Positions 1-5,606 of a stretch of 44,113 nucleotides of DNA are shown here, piece after piece. Every line of letters starts with the position of its first letter. Positions within the stretch are counted from its first letter, which is position 1. The notes beneath the pieces are model-generated. The model did not search any database. It was not told the origin of the DNA and was given only the letters and a program-made list of their open reading frames with translations. Source of the DNA: a virus. Position numbers and translations under genes: made by a program. The stretch covers positions 1 through 44,113 of IMG/VR virus record IMGVR_UViG_3300044977_000237. One strand, given 5' to 3'.

Positions 1-127
1 GGTCGCGCCGCCACGGGCGCCCGGCGGCCTCGCTCACGACCACGGCATGGTCGTGTCCACCGGCGAGAGCCGCGACGAGCGCGGGCAGCCGCTCGGCAGC
101 CGCCTCGCCCGCGCGCGCAGCCTCGGC
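1..127. repeat. Terminal direct repeat (circular assembly overlap), left copy
   Basis: The first 127 bases are identical to bases 43987-44113. A repeat of exactly 127 bases matches a common assembler k-mer length, and a minus-strand coding frame reads through it without a break. The simplest reading is a circular or circularly permuted genome of 43,986 bp, not a true short terminal repeat. The stretch is coding (FEN-like gene) and contains a small hairpin at 35-55 with 8-base arms (CACGACCA/TGGTCGTG). Confidence 0.93.
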
Positions 128-202
128 GTCGCTCGCCTCGCGCGAGGGGCGGCCGAGGAGCACGCCCCAGAGCCAGATGCCGTGGACGAGGAGGGTGCTC
201 AC
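1..202 (-). CDS. FEN-like 5'-3' exonuclease homologue, 5' part (continues at 43986)
   Basis: The start is GTG at 202, overlapping the upstream stop as GTGA, the junction style of this operon. The frame reads to base 1 and continues at 43986 on the circle. The N-terminus (MSTLLVHGIWLWGVLL) fits the first strand of FEN/5'-nuclease domains (LLVDGxNLxWR), but the usual metal-binding Asp is His-Gly here. Downstream, HDHAVVVSEAAG stands where FENs have VVVxFDxxG, and PWRRDLVDGWTERH matches the WRRxLxxGYKxxR stretch. The fold assignment rests on motif order; loss of several acidic ligands suggests no nuclease activity or a different role. See the 3' part at 43309-43986. Confidence 0.5.
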   Translation of the reverse strand, partial: MSTLLVHGIWLWGVLLGRPSREASDAEAARAGEAAAERLPALVAALAGGHDHAVVVSEAAGRPWRRD

Positions 203-558
203 GTCGGCGCTCCTGCCAGCGACTCCGCGAGCGCTGCGGCCTCGTCGAGCAGGGCGAGCACCTCGCCGTGGGTGCGGCCCGCCGCGTCGTTGAACTTGCT
301 CGCGGTCTCGAAGCCGCGCGCCCTCGCCGCCATCGACAGGCAGAGCGAGGCGCCGCTACCGAGCCGCTGCGCGGTGTTGCCGGAAAGGTAGAGCGCACCG
401 TCCACGCACATGCAGGAGGGGCCATTGGGCGAGCCGCCGAGGCTCATCCCATCGGAGGCTCGGAAGATCGCGCCCTGCGTCCAGCGCTCCGGCGTGGCGA
501 TGCGATCGCGGGCGGCGCGGAGCAGCGTGGCCGCTTCGTGGGTGACGCCGAGGCTCAT
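199..558 (-). CDS. DUF6197 family protein
   Basis: This 119-residue protein starts at ATG 558, overlapping the stop of the 555-1034 gene as ATGA. The family signature is visible: LLRAARDRIATPERWTQGA near the N-terminus, a central Cys pair (SCMCVDGAL), and a C-terminal block FNDAAGRTHGEVLALLDEA that matches the WNDxxGRTxxEVLALxDxA motif of DUF6197. The family is common in phages and actinobacteria and has no established function. The gene lies in the leftward early operon, between an acidic hypothetical protein and the FEN-like gene, with overlapping starts and stops on both sides. Confidence 0.8.
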   Translation of the reverse strand: MSLGVTHEAATLLRAARDRIATPERWTQGAIFRASDGMSLGGSPNGPSCMCVDGALYLSGNTAQRLGSGASLCLSMAARARGFETASKFNDAAGRTHGEVLALLDEAAALAESLAGAPT

Positions 559-1034
559 ACCGGCTCCTCGCCGGCGAGGACGCGCGCAGCCATCTCGTCG
601 ACGCGCGCATCCCAGGTGAGGGCGTCGCGGTCGTCCTGAGCGGCCTCGTCGACGTCGCGGTCAGCGGTCGTCGCGGCGTCGAGGCTCTCGCCCGGCTCCG
701 CGCCCGGCTCCGTCGTGCGCGCCTCGTCCTCGACGCCTTGGGCGAGCGCGAGCAGCTCGCCGGCCCACGCGTCGGCGTCGACGATGCCGGCGTTCGCCAG
801 GAGGGCTCGCGCTCCCCATCGGCCATGCCCGGGCTCGATGGCGTCGCTCACGGCCGTGAGTGCGCCGAGCAGTTCTGCGCGCACGACGCGGACGCGGTGG
901 GCAGCGCCCGACGGATCGAGCCCCTCGGCGGCGACGCGCAGCGCCACCTCGTGGGCCTCAGCGTAGCGGTCGCACACGCGCTCGGCGGCGCGGGCGAGGG
1001 CAGCGGCGTCGGGCTCGGACCACGGGCGGCTCAC
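555..1034 (-). CDS. Acidic hypothetical protein (159 aa)
   Basis: The gene starts with GTG 1034, overlapping the stop of the kinase-loop gene (GTGA), and ends overlapping the DUF6197 start. The N-terminal 105 residues look helical and Ala-rich (LARAAERVCDRYAEAHEVALRVA; VVRAELLGALTAVSDAIE). The C-terminal 55 residues are strongly acidic (TTEPGAEPGESLDAATT onward). I recognise no family. Translational coupling on both sides supports it as a real early gene. It has no membrane segment and no metal-binding motif. Confidence 0.65.
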   Translation of the reverse strand: MSRPWSEPDAAALARAAERVCDRYAEAHEVALRVAAEGLDPSGAAHRVRVVRAELLGALTAVSDAIEPGHGRWGARALLANAGIVDADAWAGELLALAQGVEDEARTTEPGAEPGESLDAATTADRDVDEAAQDDRDALTWDARVDEMAARVLAGEEPV

Positions 1035-1231
1035 GCGATCCTCCGGCCGCCACGAGGCGTCTTCGACGAGCCTGCCGCGGTGGCGTCCTTGACGACGGGC
1101 GGCCCGTTCGGCCGCTCGGCGAGGAAGAGGTTCGCCGGCTTGAGATCGCGGTGGACGATGCCGCGAGCGTGCGCCTGGCGCGACGCCTTGGCGGTGGTCT
1201 CGTGGTGAGAGACAGCGGCGAGGTTCGTCAT
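1031..1231 (-). CDS. Small protein containing a Ser/Thr-kinase catalytic-loop fragment
   Basis: This 66-residue frame starts at ATG 1231, two bases past the preceding stop, and ends in a GTGA overlap. Residues about 13-38 read like the E-helix, catalytic loop and following strand of Hanks-type kinases: AKASRQAHARGIVHRDLKP, then ANLFLAERPNGPPVVK. The HRDLKPANLFL form is typical of the very numerous Myxococcota kinases. The P-loop, catalytic Lys, DFG and C-lobe are all absent; after VVKD the sequence changes to an unrelated basic tail. It cannot be an active kinase. It is most likely a short patch captured from a host kinase gene, kept either as a peptide (decoy or inhibitor) or as neutral insertion. 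Resemblance seen; origin inferred. Confidence 0.6.
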   Translation of the reverse strand: MTNLAAVSHHETTAKASRQAHARGIVHRDLKPANLFLAERPNGPPVVKDATAAGSSKTPRGGRRIA

Positions 1232-1236
1232 GAGGA

Positions 1237-1566
1237 TCACGGCGACACCTGGATCGCGAGGGGCCGCGCCTTCGGTCCGGTGAAGACCTTCAAGCGTCCG
1301 TCGGCGAGCGTGACCACGTAGACGTTGCACCCCGCCGCGTTCTCCAGGCGGGTGCGCTGAGCGAACGCGACGCGGCGGTCCGTGTAGCTCTTGCCGACCG
1401 TCACCGTGCCGTCGTTGCTGCGGGTCACGATGGTGAAGTCCCGCACGCTCGGCGCTACCTGGCGCGCCATCGCCATAGTCCAGGCGGTCACAGCGGCCCA
1501 CACGGTCCGGGCCTTGACGGCATCCTTGCCCGCGTTGCGAGCCCTCATCCCTTCATCGCCGCTCAC
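1237..1566 (-). CDS. Hypothetical protein (109 aa)
   Basis: The start GTG 1566 is chosen because it overlaps the upstream stop (GTGA), as elsewhere in the operon; an internal ATG at 1548 is the alternative. The N-terminal 40 residues include a mildly hydrophobic stretch (VWAAVTAWTMAMA). The C-terminal half looks like a small beta-rich domain (DFTIVTRSNDGTVTVG; CNVYVVTLADGRLKVF). No family is recognised. It is followed closely by the kinase-loop gene. Confidence 0.6.
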   Translation of the reverse strand: MSGDEGMRARNAGKDAVKARTVWAAVTAWTMAMARQVAPSVRDFTIVTRSNDGTVTVGKSYTDRRVAFAQRTRLENAAGCNVYVVTLADGRLKVFTGPKARPLAIQVSP

Positions 1567-1865
1567 GACTCGCCCCGCATGGCAGCGTCGGCCGCGAGCT
1601 TGGCGGCGGCGAGGCGGGTAGGCGCGCAATTGTCGCAGAGATGCGGCGTCTCGTCGCTCGCTCCCTGGCACTCGGGCACCCACCGGCGGCAGCCCACGCA
1701 GTAGAAGCGGCGGCATCTCCACGGCTCGTGCTTCGCGGGGAAGTCGGCGCGAGGATCTACCGCTCCACCGCGACGTCCGTTGCAGCCGCCGAGGCAGTGC
1801 CGGCCGCGGGTCGGCGGAGGCGACCATCCGCCACCAGGAGGGGGCTCGACGAGGAGAGCGCTCAC
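1563..1865 (-). CDS. Cys-rich zinc-ribbon-like protein (100 aa)
   Basis: The gene starts at GTG 1865, overlapping the stop of the DnaJ-type zinc protein, and ends overlapping the next start. It contains a first Cys pair (CLGGC), then CRRFYCVGCRRWVPEC and HLCDNCAPTR, giving several C-x2-C half-sites suited to one or two zinc ribbons. It belongs to the series of small zinc-binding proteins in this operon. Role unknown; DNA or RNA binding is a reasonable guess only. Confidence 0.65.
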   Translation of the reverse strand: MSALLVEPPPGGGWSPPPTRGRHCLGGCNGRRGGAVDPRADFPAKHEPWRCRRFYCVGCRRWVPECQGASDETPHLCDNCAPTRLAAAKLAADAAMRGES

Positions 1866-2488
1866 GAGCCACCTCCCGCCATCCACCGGCCCGTGGCACC
1901 GCAGGATGCGCATTGCTCGACGCGGCCCATGGCACCGCACGTCCCACAGTCGTGGTGGCACTCGCACGTCGCGCACTGGCACTCGCCACTGCCGCGGCAC
2001 GTCGGGCAGACCTGTCTTCTGCCGGCGCCTTCGCACGTCGGGCAGCGCGGCGAGATGTCGTCGCTCGCGTCACGCGTGCTCTCGCGCCGGCACATGACCT
2101 GCGCGACCAGATCCTCGCCGACGAAACCGCTGGCCGTCGTCAGAACGGCGCCGCGGTCGGTCTGGCGCTCGCCGAGTCTCCACACGAGACCGGGGTGCGC
2201 CGCCTCGCACAGCGTGAGGTAGTGCGCGCCGAACGACACGCCGTCGAGGCGCGCGCGGCCACCAGGCGCGGCCGTCGGCGTGGCCGCGGGCTCATGCTCG
2301 GCCGGCAGCCCCCGGCGGAGCGTGGCCTCGCCGTCGCAGGGCGGAGGACCGAGGCCCGCGGGGGCCACGTCGACCGCGACAGCCGCGCAGCCATCGCTCA
2401 CCCACGCGCGACCGAAAGCGGAAAACGCGATCGTGGGGACGAACCATCCGAAGAGGCGCTGGCGGATCTCGATGGTCTGATTGCTCAT
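1862..2488 (-). CDS. Protein with DnaJ-type Cys-rich zinc domain (208 aa)
   Basis: This is the first gene of the leftward early operon. The N-terminal 120 residues are of unknown fold (MSNQTIEIRQRLFGWFVPTI start). The C-terminal 75 residues carry repeated CxxC motifs (CPTCEGAG, CPTCRGSGECQCATC, CGTCGAMG, CASCGATG), the CxxCxGxG pattern of the DnaJ/Hsp40 zinc domain. No J domain is present. The ATG at 2488 sits 7 bases after a good -10 box, which suggests leaderless translation; an upstream in-frame ATG at 2500 overlaps that box and is less likely. Confidence 0.75.
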   Translation of the reverse strand: MSNQTIEIRQRLFGWFVPTIAFSAFGRAWVSDGCAAVAVDVAPAGLGPPPCDGEATLRRGLPAEHEPAATPTAAPGGRARLDGVSFGAHYLTLCEAAHPGLVWRLGERQTDRGAVLTTASGFVGEDLVAQVMCRRESTRDASDDISPRCPTCEGAGRRQVCPTCRGSGECQCATCECHHDCGTCGAMGRVEQCASCGATGRWMAGGGS

Positions 2489-2495
2489 GGGTCTC

Positions 2496-2524
2496 AGCAT
2501 ACGCGCCGGGCGGATGGAGGTCAA
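2496..2524 (-). promoter_or_regulatory. Sigma70-type promoter for the leftward early operon
   Basis: On the minus strand, TTGACC (2519-2524), a 17-base spacer and TATGCT (2496-2501) precede the ATG at 2488 by 7 bases. The spacing is ideal, and transcription would start at or next to the start codon. Confidence 0.55.
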
Positions 2525-2525
2525 C

Positions 2526-2588
2526 GACAATTCCGAAGTTGGGCGACGAATCTCCTATGTATTGAGCTTCATTAGACAATTCCGAAGT
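2526..2588. promoter_or_regulatory. Paired 14-bp direct repeats, probable early operator
   Basis: The sequence GACAATTCCGAAGT occurs at 2526-2539 and again at 2575-2588, 49 bp apart, in the gap between the divergent early operons. The gap is locally AT-rich in an otherwise GC-rich genome. The adjacent rightward gene encodes a Cro/CI-like regulator, which makes these repeats good candidates for its operators. No clear rightward -35/-10 pair was found. Confidence 0.6.
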
Positions 2589-2626
2589 CTCTTGCCAGGC
2601 GAGCGACCACGACGTATCTGGACGGG

Positions 2627-2929
2627 ATGGCATCCCCGAAACGTCGTGGTCGGGCTCGACCCGGCCCCCGGCCTCTGTCGCTCCCGCAGGCCCGTCGCGT
2701 GGCAAGGGTGGCGGCCGCTCTGCATGCAGTCCACGGGAGCGACGCGGCCCTGTCCGCCGCGCTCGGCGTCCGGGACGACACCGGCCAGCCGCTCGGTCCG
2801 ACCACGCTGCTGCGCGCTCGCACGACGGGCCAGGTGAGCGCCGCGACGGTCGAGCTGCTTGCGCGCGCGGTCCGGCTCACGCCCGAAGCTCTTCTCCGCG
2901 GCGAGCCGTCGCCGGCTGGCGTGCCGTGA
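2627..2929 (+). CDS. Cro/CI-like helix-turn-helix regulator (100 aa)
   Basis: This is the first gene of the rightward early block, starting at ATG 2627. After a basic N-terminal arm (SPKRRGRARPGPRP), the body reads as an XRE-type fold: VARVAAALHAVHGSDAALSA, a loop with TTLLRARTTGQVSAATVELL, and the typical last helix LARAVRLTPEALLRGE. Its position beside the bidirectional gap with paired direct repeats suggests it sets the early transcription switch. It ends in a GTGA overlap with the next gene. It is the only repressor-type gene I recognise, and with no integrase seen, lysogeny is not established. Confidence 0.7.
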   Translation: MASPKRRGRARPGPRPLSLPQARRVARVAAALHAVHGSDAALSAALGVRDDTGQPLGPTTLLRARTTGQVSAATVELLARAVRLTPEALLRGEPSPAGVP

Positions 2930-3354
2930 TCGCCGCCCTCTATGTCGAGCGCTGGGGCGCCTACTATGGCCTCCACGACGTCGACCCGTGGGACGAGACG
3001 CGCGACGCCCGCCTGTACGCCGGCCCGTGGCCCGTGGTGGCGCATCCGCCGTGTGCGCGGTGGGGGCGGTACTGGGGCGGCGGTCCGATGCTCCACGGCA
3101 CCGAGCGCCAGAAGGTGAAGGGCGATGACGGCGGATGCTTTCCGGCTGCGCTCGCGGCTGTACGCGCCCATGGTGGCGTGCTCGAGCACCCGGAGGCATC
3201 CGCCGCGTGGGCGCACCACGGGCTCCTCGCGCCCCCTCGGGATGGCGGATGGGTTGGGCGGGCGAGGCGGACCACCGGGCGAGGCGGCGCCGGATGCCGT
3301 GGTCGTGACCGTGGACACCTCGCGCGTGGCGCGCAGATCGTGAGGGCAGCGTGA
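2926..3354 (+). pseudogene. Phage HPPC-motif protein, C-terminus replaced by a 68-bp copied patch
   Basis: The GTG start overlaps the regulator stop. Residues 1-109 match a widespread phage family seen beside replication and recombination genes: MIAALYVERWGAYYGL, VVAHPPCARWGRYW, GGCFPAALAAVRAHGGVLEHPE and PPRDGGWV. The HPPC motif recalls the PPC of cytosine methyltransferases, but activity is not established for this family. Family members usually continue with a GGWTC..QGHYGHxARKxTWL-type region. Here the resemblance stops at Trp109, exactly where the 68-bp inverted repeat (3251-3318) begins, and the remaining 33 residues are Arg/Gly-rich. It is probably inactivated, though the frame stays open to a stop overlapping the next gene. 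Confidence 0.65.
3251..3318 (-). repeat. 68-bp exact inverted copy of 26900-26967
   Basis: The reverse complement of 3251-3318 is identical, base for base, to 26900-26967 in a tail gene. Flanking bases do not match on either side. Read on the minus strand it would encode the same Thr/Ser/Gly/Pro-rich peptide (STVTTTASGAASPGG), but the host gene runs on the plus strand, so here it is antisense. It begins at the codon where the HPPC-motif gene stops resembling its family. Confidence 0.95.
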
Positions 3355-3704
3355 TCGCCGTCGAGCACGCTCCGCGCCTCGGCTGGTGGCTGCTCGCCGA
3401 CGGCTCCGGTCAGGAGCGCGTCGAGCTGCTCGCTGTCGAGGTGGTGACCGAGTTGCGCTGGCTCCGGTTGCTGCGCTCCGCCACCGTCCACGTTCGCTAC
3501 GGGTACGCGGCGGACGCCCTCGCGGCGGCGGCGTCCGCCCTCGACCTCGGCCCGCTCGCCGTCACCACGCTCTCGCTGCTCTACCTGTCGCCCGCGCTCC
3601 ACCCCTCGCTCTCCTGGCGGACGACGCTCGCGAGCTGGCGTGCTCGCTCGCCGCTGTGGGTCGGCCCGAGCTACCGGCGCCAGCCTGCTGAGGCGTGGTC
3701 GTGA
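3351..3704 (+). CDS. Hypothetical protein (117 aa)
   Basis: GTG 3351 overlaps the preceding stop, and the gene ends overlapping the RusA-like start. The sequence has a plausible beta-sheet start (EHAPRLGWWLLADG), a helical middle (VELLAVEVVTELRWLRLL) and an Ala-rich helix (ALAAAASALDLGPLAV). No family or catalytic motif is recognised. The junctions suggest it is translated with its neighbours. Confidence 0.5.
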   Translation: MIAVEHAPRLGWWLLADGSGQERVELLAVEVVTELRWLRLLRSATVHVRYGYAADALAAAASALDLGPLAVTTLSLLYLSPALHPSLSWRTTLASWRARSPLWVGPSYRRQPAEAWS

Positions 3705-4171
3705 CGCGCCGGGCTGCCCGAGCCCCGACCACGATCCCGCCGTGGCCTCGCGTGTGGAACGGCGGGCCCGCGGAGCCGACGGGCGCGCCCTCGTTGCGTG
3801 TCGAGTTCGAGACGAAGACGCGGAGCGAGGCCAACGAGCGCGGGTTCTGGACCGCGACGAACCGGAAGAAGGCGCAGGATCGTGCGCTCGAGGCCGCGCT
3901 CACCGAGGCGCTGGTCGCGCAGCCGATCCCGAGCGGACCCTGGTGCGTGCGCCTGACGCGCCTGGGCGCTTCGAGGCTCGACGATGACAATCTGGGCAGC
4001 GCCTTCAAGCGCATCCGCGATCGGATGGCCGAGGTCATCGGGGTGAAGGACAACGAGCCGTCGATCGCGTTCTGCGTGGCGCAGGAGCGGCGCGCGGGGC
4101 CGCTCGCGGTCCGCGTCGAGGTGTGGGGGGGGTCGGCGCGCCAGTTCGTGATCCCGGGGACGGAGCGCTGA
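3701..4171 (+). CDS. RusA-like Holliday-junction resolvase
   Basis: The 156-residue product starts at GTG 3701 (GTGA overlap; an in-frame GTG at 3695 is possible). The diagnostic region, about residues 90-120, reads RLDDDNLGSAFKRIRDRMAE followed by VIGVKDNEPSIAF, the D-x-DN and D-(D/N) carboxylate pattern of RusA, where the aspartates bind Mg2+ and cut four-way junctions. The N-terminal RVEFETKTRSEANE strand and C-terminal RVEVWG strand fit the RusA fold. It would resolve recombination or replication intermediates, fitting a phage with RecT and a helicase. Confidence 0.72.
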   Translation: MTRRAARAPTTIPPWPRVWNGGPAEPTGAPSLRVEFETKTRSEANERGFWTATNRKKAQDRALEAALTEALVAQPIPSGPWCVRLTRLGASRLDDDNLGSAFKRIRDRMAEVIGVKDNEPSIAFCVAQERRAGPLAVRVEVWGGSARQFVIPGTER

Positions 4172-4172
4172 C

Positions 4173-4616
4173 GTGAGCCTCTCCCTCGTCCCCGGCATCC
4201 CGCTCCGCGAGGCCAACGGCTTCGTCGCCGAGCACCATCGGCACCACCCGCCGGCCCGCGGTTGCCTGTTCTGCATCGGAGCGAGCGACGGCGTTGCGAT
4301 CGTGGGCGTCTGCATCGTGGGCCGCCCGATGGCCCGCGAGCTCCAGGACGGCTTCACCGCCGAGGTGGTGAGGCTCGCGACGACGGGGCAGCGCAACGCG
4401 TGCAGCATGCTCTACGCCGCCGCCTGGCGGGCCTGGCGGGCACTCGGCGGCCGCCGCCTCGTGACCTACACGTTGCCCGAGGAAGCGGGCGCCAGCCTCC
4501 GCGGCGCCGGCTGGCGCCTCATCGGCGAGGCGGGCGGCGGTTCATGGTCGCGCGCCGGACGTCCGCGCGTCGACACAGCGCCGACGCAGCGCAAGCTCCG
4601 CTGGGAGGCGCAGTGA
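4173..4616 (+). CDS. XF1762-family GNAT-like protein
   Basis: The 147-residue product matches a common phage family across its length: EHHRHHPPARGCLFCIGA, VAIVGVCIVGRPMAREL, EVVRLATTGQRNACSMLYAA, RRLVTYTLPEEAGASLRGAG and GGSWSRAGRPRVD. The fold is GNAT-like, but neither substrate nor acetyl-CoA dependence is established for the family. GTG 4173 lies one base after the RusA-like stop. The gene is intact and full length. Confidence 0.85.
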   Translation: MSLSLVPGIPLREANGFVAEHHRHHPPARGCLFCIGASDGVAIVGVCIVGRPMARELQDGFTAEVVRLATTGQRNACSMLYAAAWRAWRALGGRRLVTYTLPEEAGASLRGAGWRLIGEAGGGSWSRAGRPRVDTAPTQRKLRWEAQ

Positions 4617-4654
4617 AGTTGCGCCGGCTGCGGCCGGTAGAGAGGATCGAGATC

Positions 4655-5320
4655 ATGAGGACCGAGACGTTTTTCGAGGAGCACCCCGTCAGGCTGAGCG
4701 AGGAGGAGCGGCGCCTCCGCGCGCAGCAGGCCGCCCGCGCGTGGCCCGCACTGGCGAGGCAGGAGCAGGCCATCGCCGAGAAGAAGGCCGCGCATAAGGC
4801 CGAGATCGGCACGATGGAGGCCGACAAGTCGACGATCATCACCACGGCCCGCTGCGCAGCGCTGGCGGCCGAGAAGGGTGAGGAGCCGCGCAAGGTCGAG
4901 TGCCGCGAGGAGATCGTAGGAGCGGTCGTGCTCACCATCCGGCTCGATACGAGCGAGACGGTGGGCGACCGGTCCGCGACCGAGCAGGAGATCCGCGGCG
5001 AGCAGAAGCGCGCCGAGGAGGAGCAGAAGCGGCGGGCAAAGGTCGCGGCGCCCGCGTCCCGGGCCGCCAAGCTCGCAGAGGGCATCGCGACCCTCTGCGC
5101 CAAGCCGCGCGAGGTGAAGTCGCTCCTCGCGCAACTCGCCAAGGGCGCGCCGGAGAGCACCCCGGACGAGCGCGCCTCCGCGGTCAAGCTCGCCCTCGAC
5201 GAGGGGCGGATCGAGGAGGCCGAAGACGGCAAGGTCCGCATCGCGACGAGGCTGCCCGCGGCGCCGCCCGCGGATACCGGCATCGTGGCCGACGATTACG
5301 ACCCGGCGCAGGCGCACTGA
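4655..5320 (+). CDS. Coiled-coil early protein (221 aa)
   Basis: The ATG at 4655 is preceded by GAGAGG at a suitable distance and gives the family-like start MRTETFFEEHPVRLSEEERR. A GTG at 4613 overlapping the previous stop is the alternative. Residues about 20-60 and 110-140 are charged and helical (AEKKAAHKAEIGTMEADKST; EIRGEQKRAEEEQKRR), typical of a coiled coil. A central patch (KGEEPRKVECREEIVGAVVL) resembles phage proteins with a beta segment between helices. Function unknown. Confidence 0.65.
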   Translation: MRTETFFEEHPVRLSEEERRLRAQQAARAWPALARQEQAIAEKKAAHKAEIGTMEADKSTIITTARCAALAAEKGEEPRKVECREEIVGAVVLTIRLDTSETVGDRSATEQEIRGEQKRAEEEQKRRAKVAAPASRAAKLAEGIATLCAKPREVKSLLAQLAKGAPESTPDERASAVKLALDEGRIEEAEDGKVRIATRLPAAPPADTGIVADDYDPAQAH

Positions 5321-5323
5321 TCC

Positions 5324-5599
5324 ATGCCCTCGACGTGGAGCAGCGGCCCCGAGACGGCGGCGTGTCGCTCCTCCACGCTCGAGCTGCCCGCGCCGGGCGC
5401 CTGCCCTTGGCTCCCGCGTCGGCCTCGCGGTCGTGGCTGGGACGCTCCTGAGGCCGTGGCTGAGCGTCGCCGTGATGCCATGGCCTTCGCGCGGATGCTG
5501 CCCCCGCGTCTCCGTGGGGCGCCAGCGCGCGACATAGGCGCCGATGCAGCGGCGGTCGCGAGGCTCTTGAACCTGCTCACGCTGAGCGGGGGCGAGTGA
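5324..5599 (+). CDS. Hypothetical protein (91 aa)
   Basis: The ATG lies 3 bases after the preceding stop. The sequence has no recognisable motif apart from a Pro-rich centre and an Ala/Leu-rich C-terminal helix (ARDIGADAAAVARLLNLLTL). Coding is supported by the tight fit between neighbours rather than by similarity. The next gene follows after 7 bases. Confidence 0.45.
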   Translation: MPSTWSSGPETAACRSSTLELPAPGACPWLPRRPRGRGWDAPEAVAERRRDAMAFARMLPPRLRGAPARDIGADAAAVARLLNLLTLSGGE

Positions 5600-5606
5600 G
5601 GTCGAT

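Noticed and set aside
33-48. A 15-base match between the contig start and the 68-bp repeat (TCACGACCACGGCAT)
   Set aside because: Matches of this length are expected by chance in a 44-kb GC-biased sequence, and both sites are coding in different contexts.
2572-3318. Minus-strand frame that starts with the 68-bp repeat peptide
   Set aside because: It is antisense to three coupled plus-strand genes and is Pro/Arg-rich. The shared peptide results from the copied DNA.
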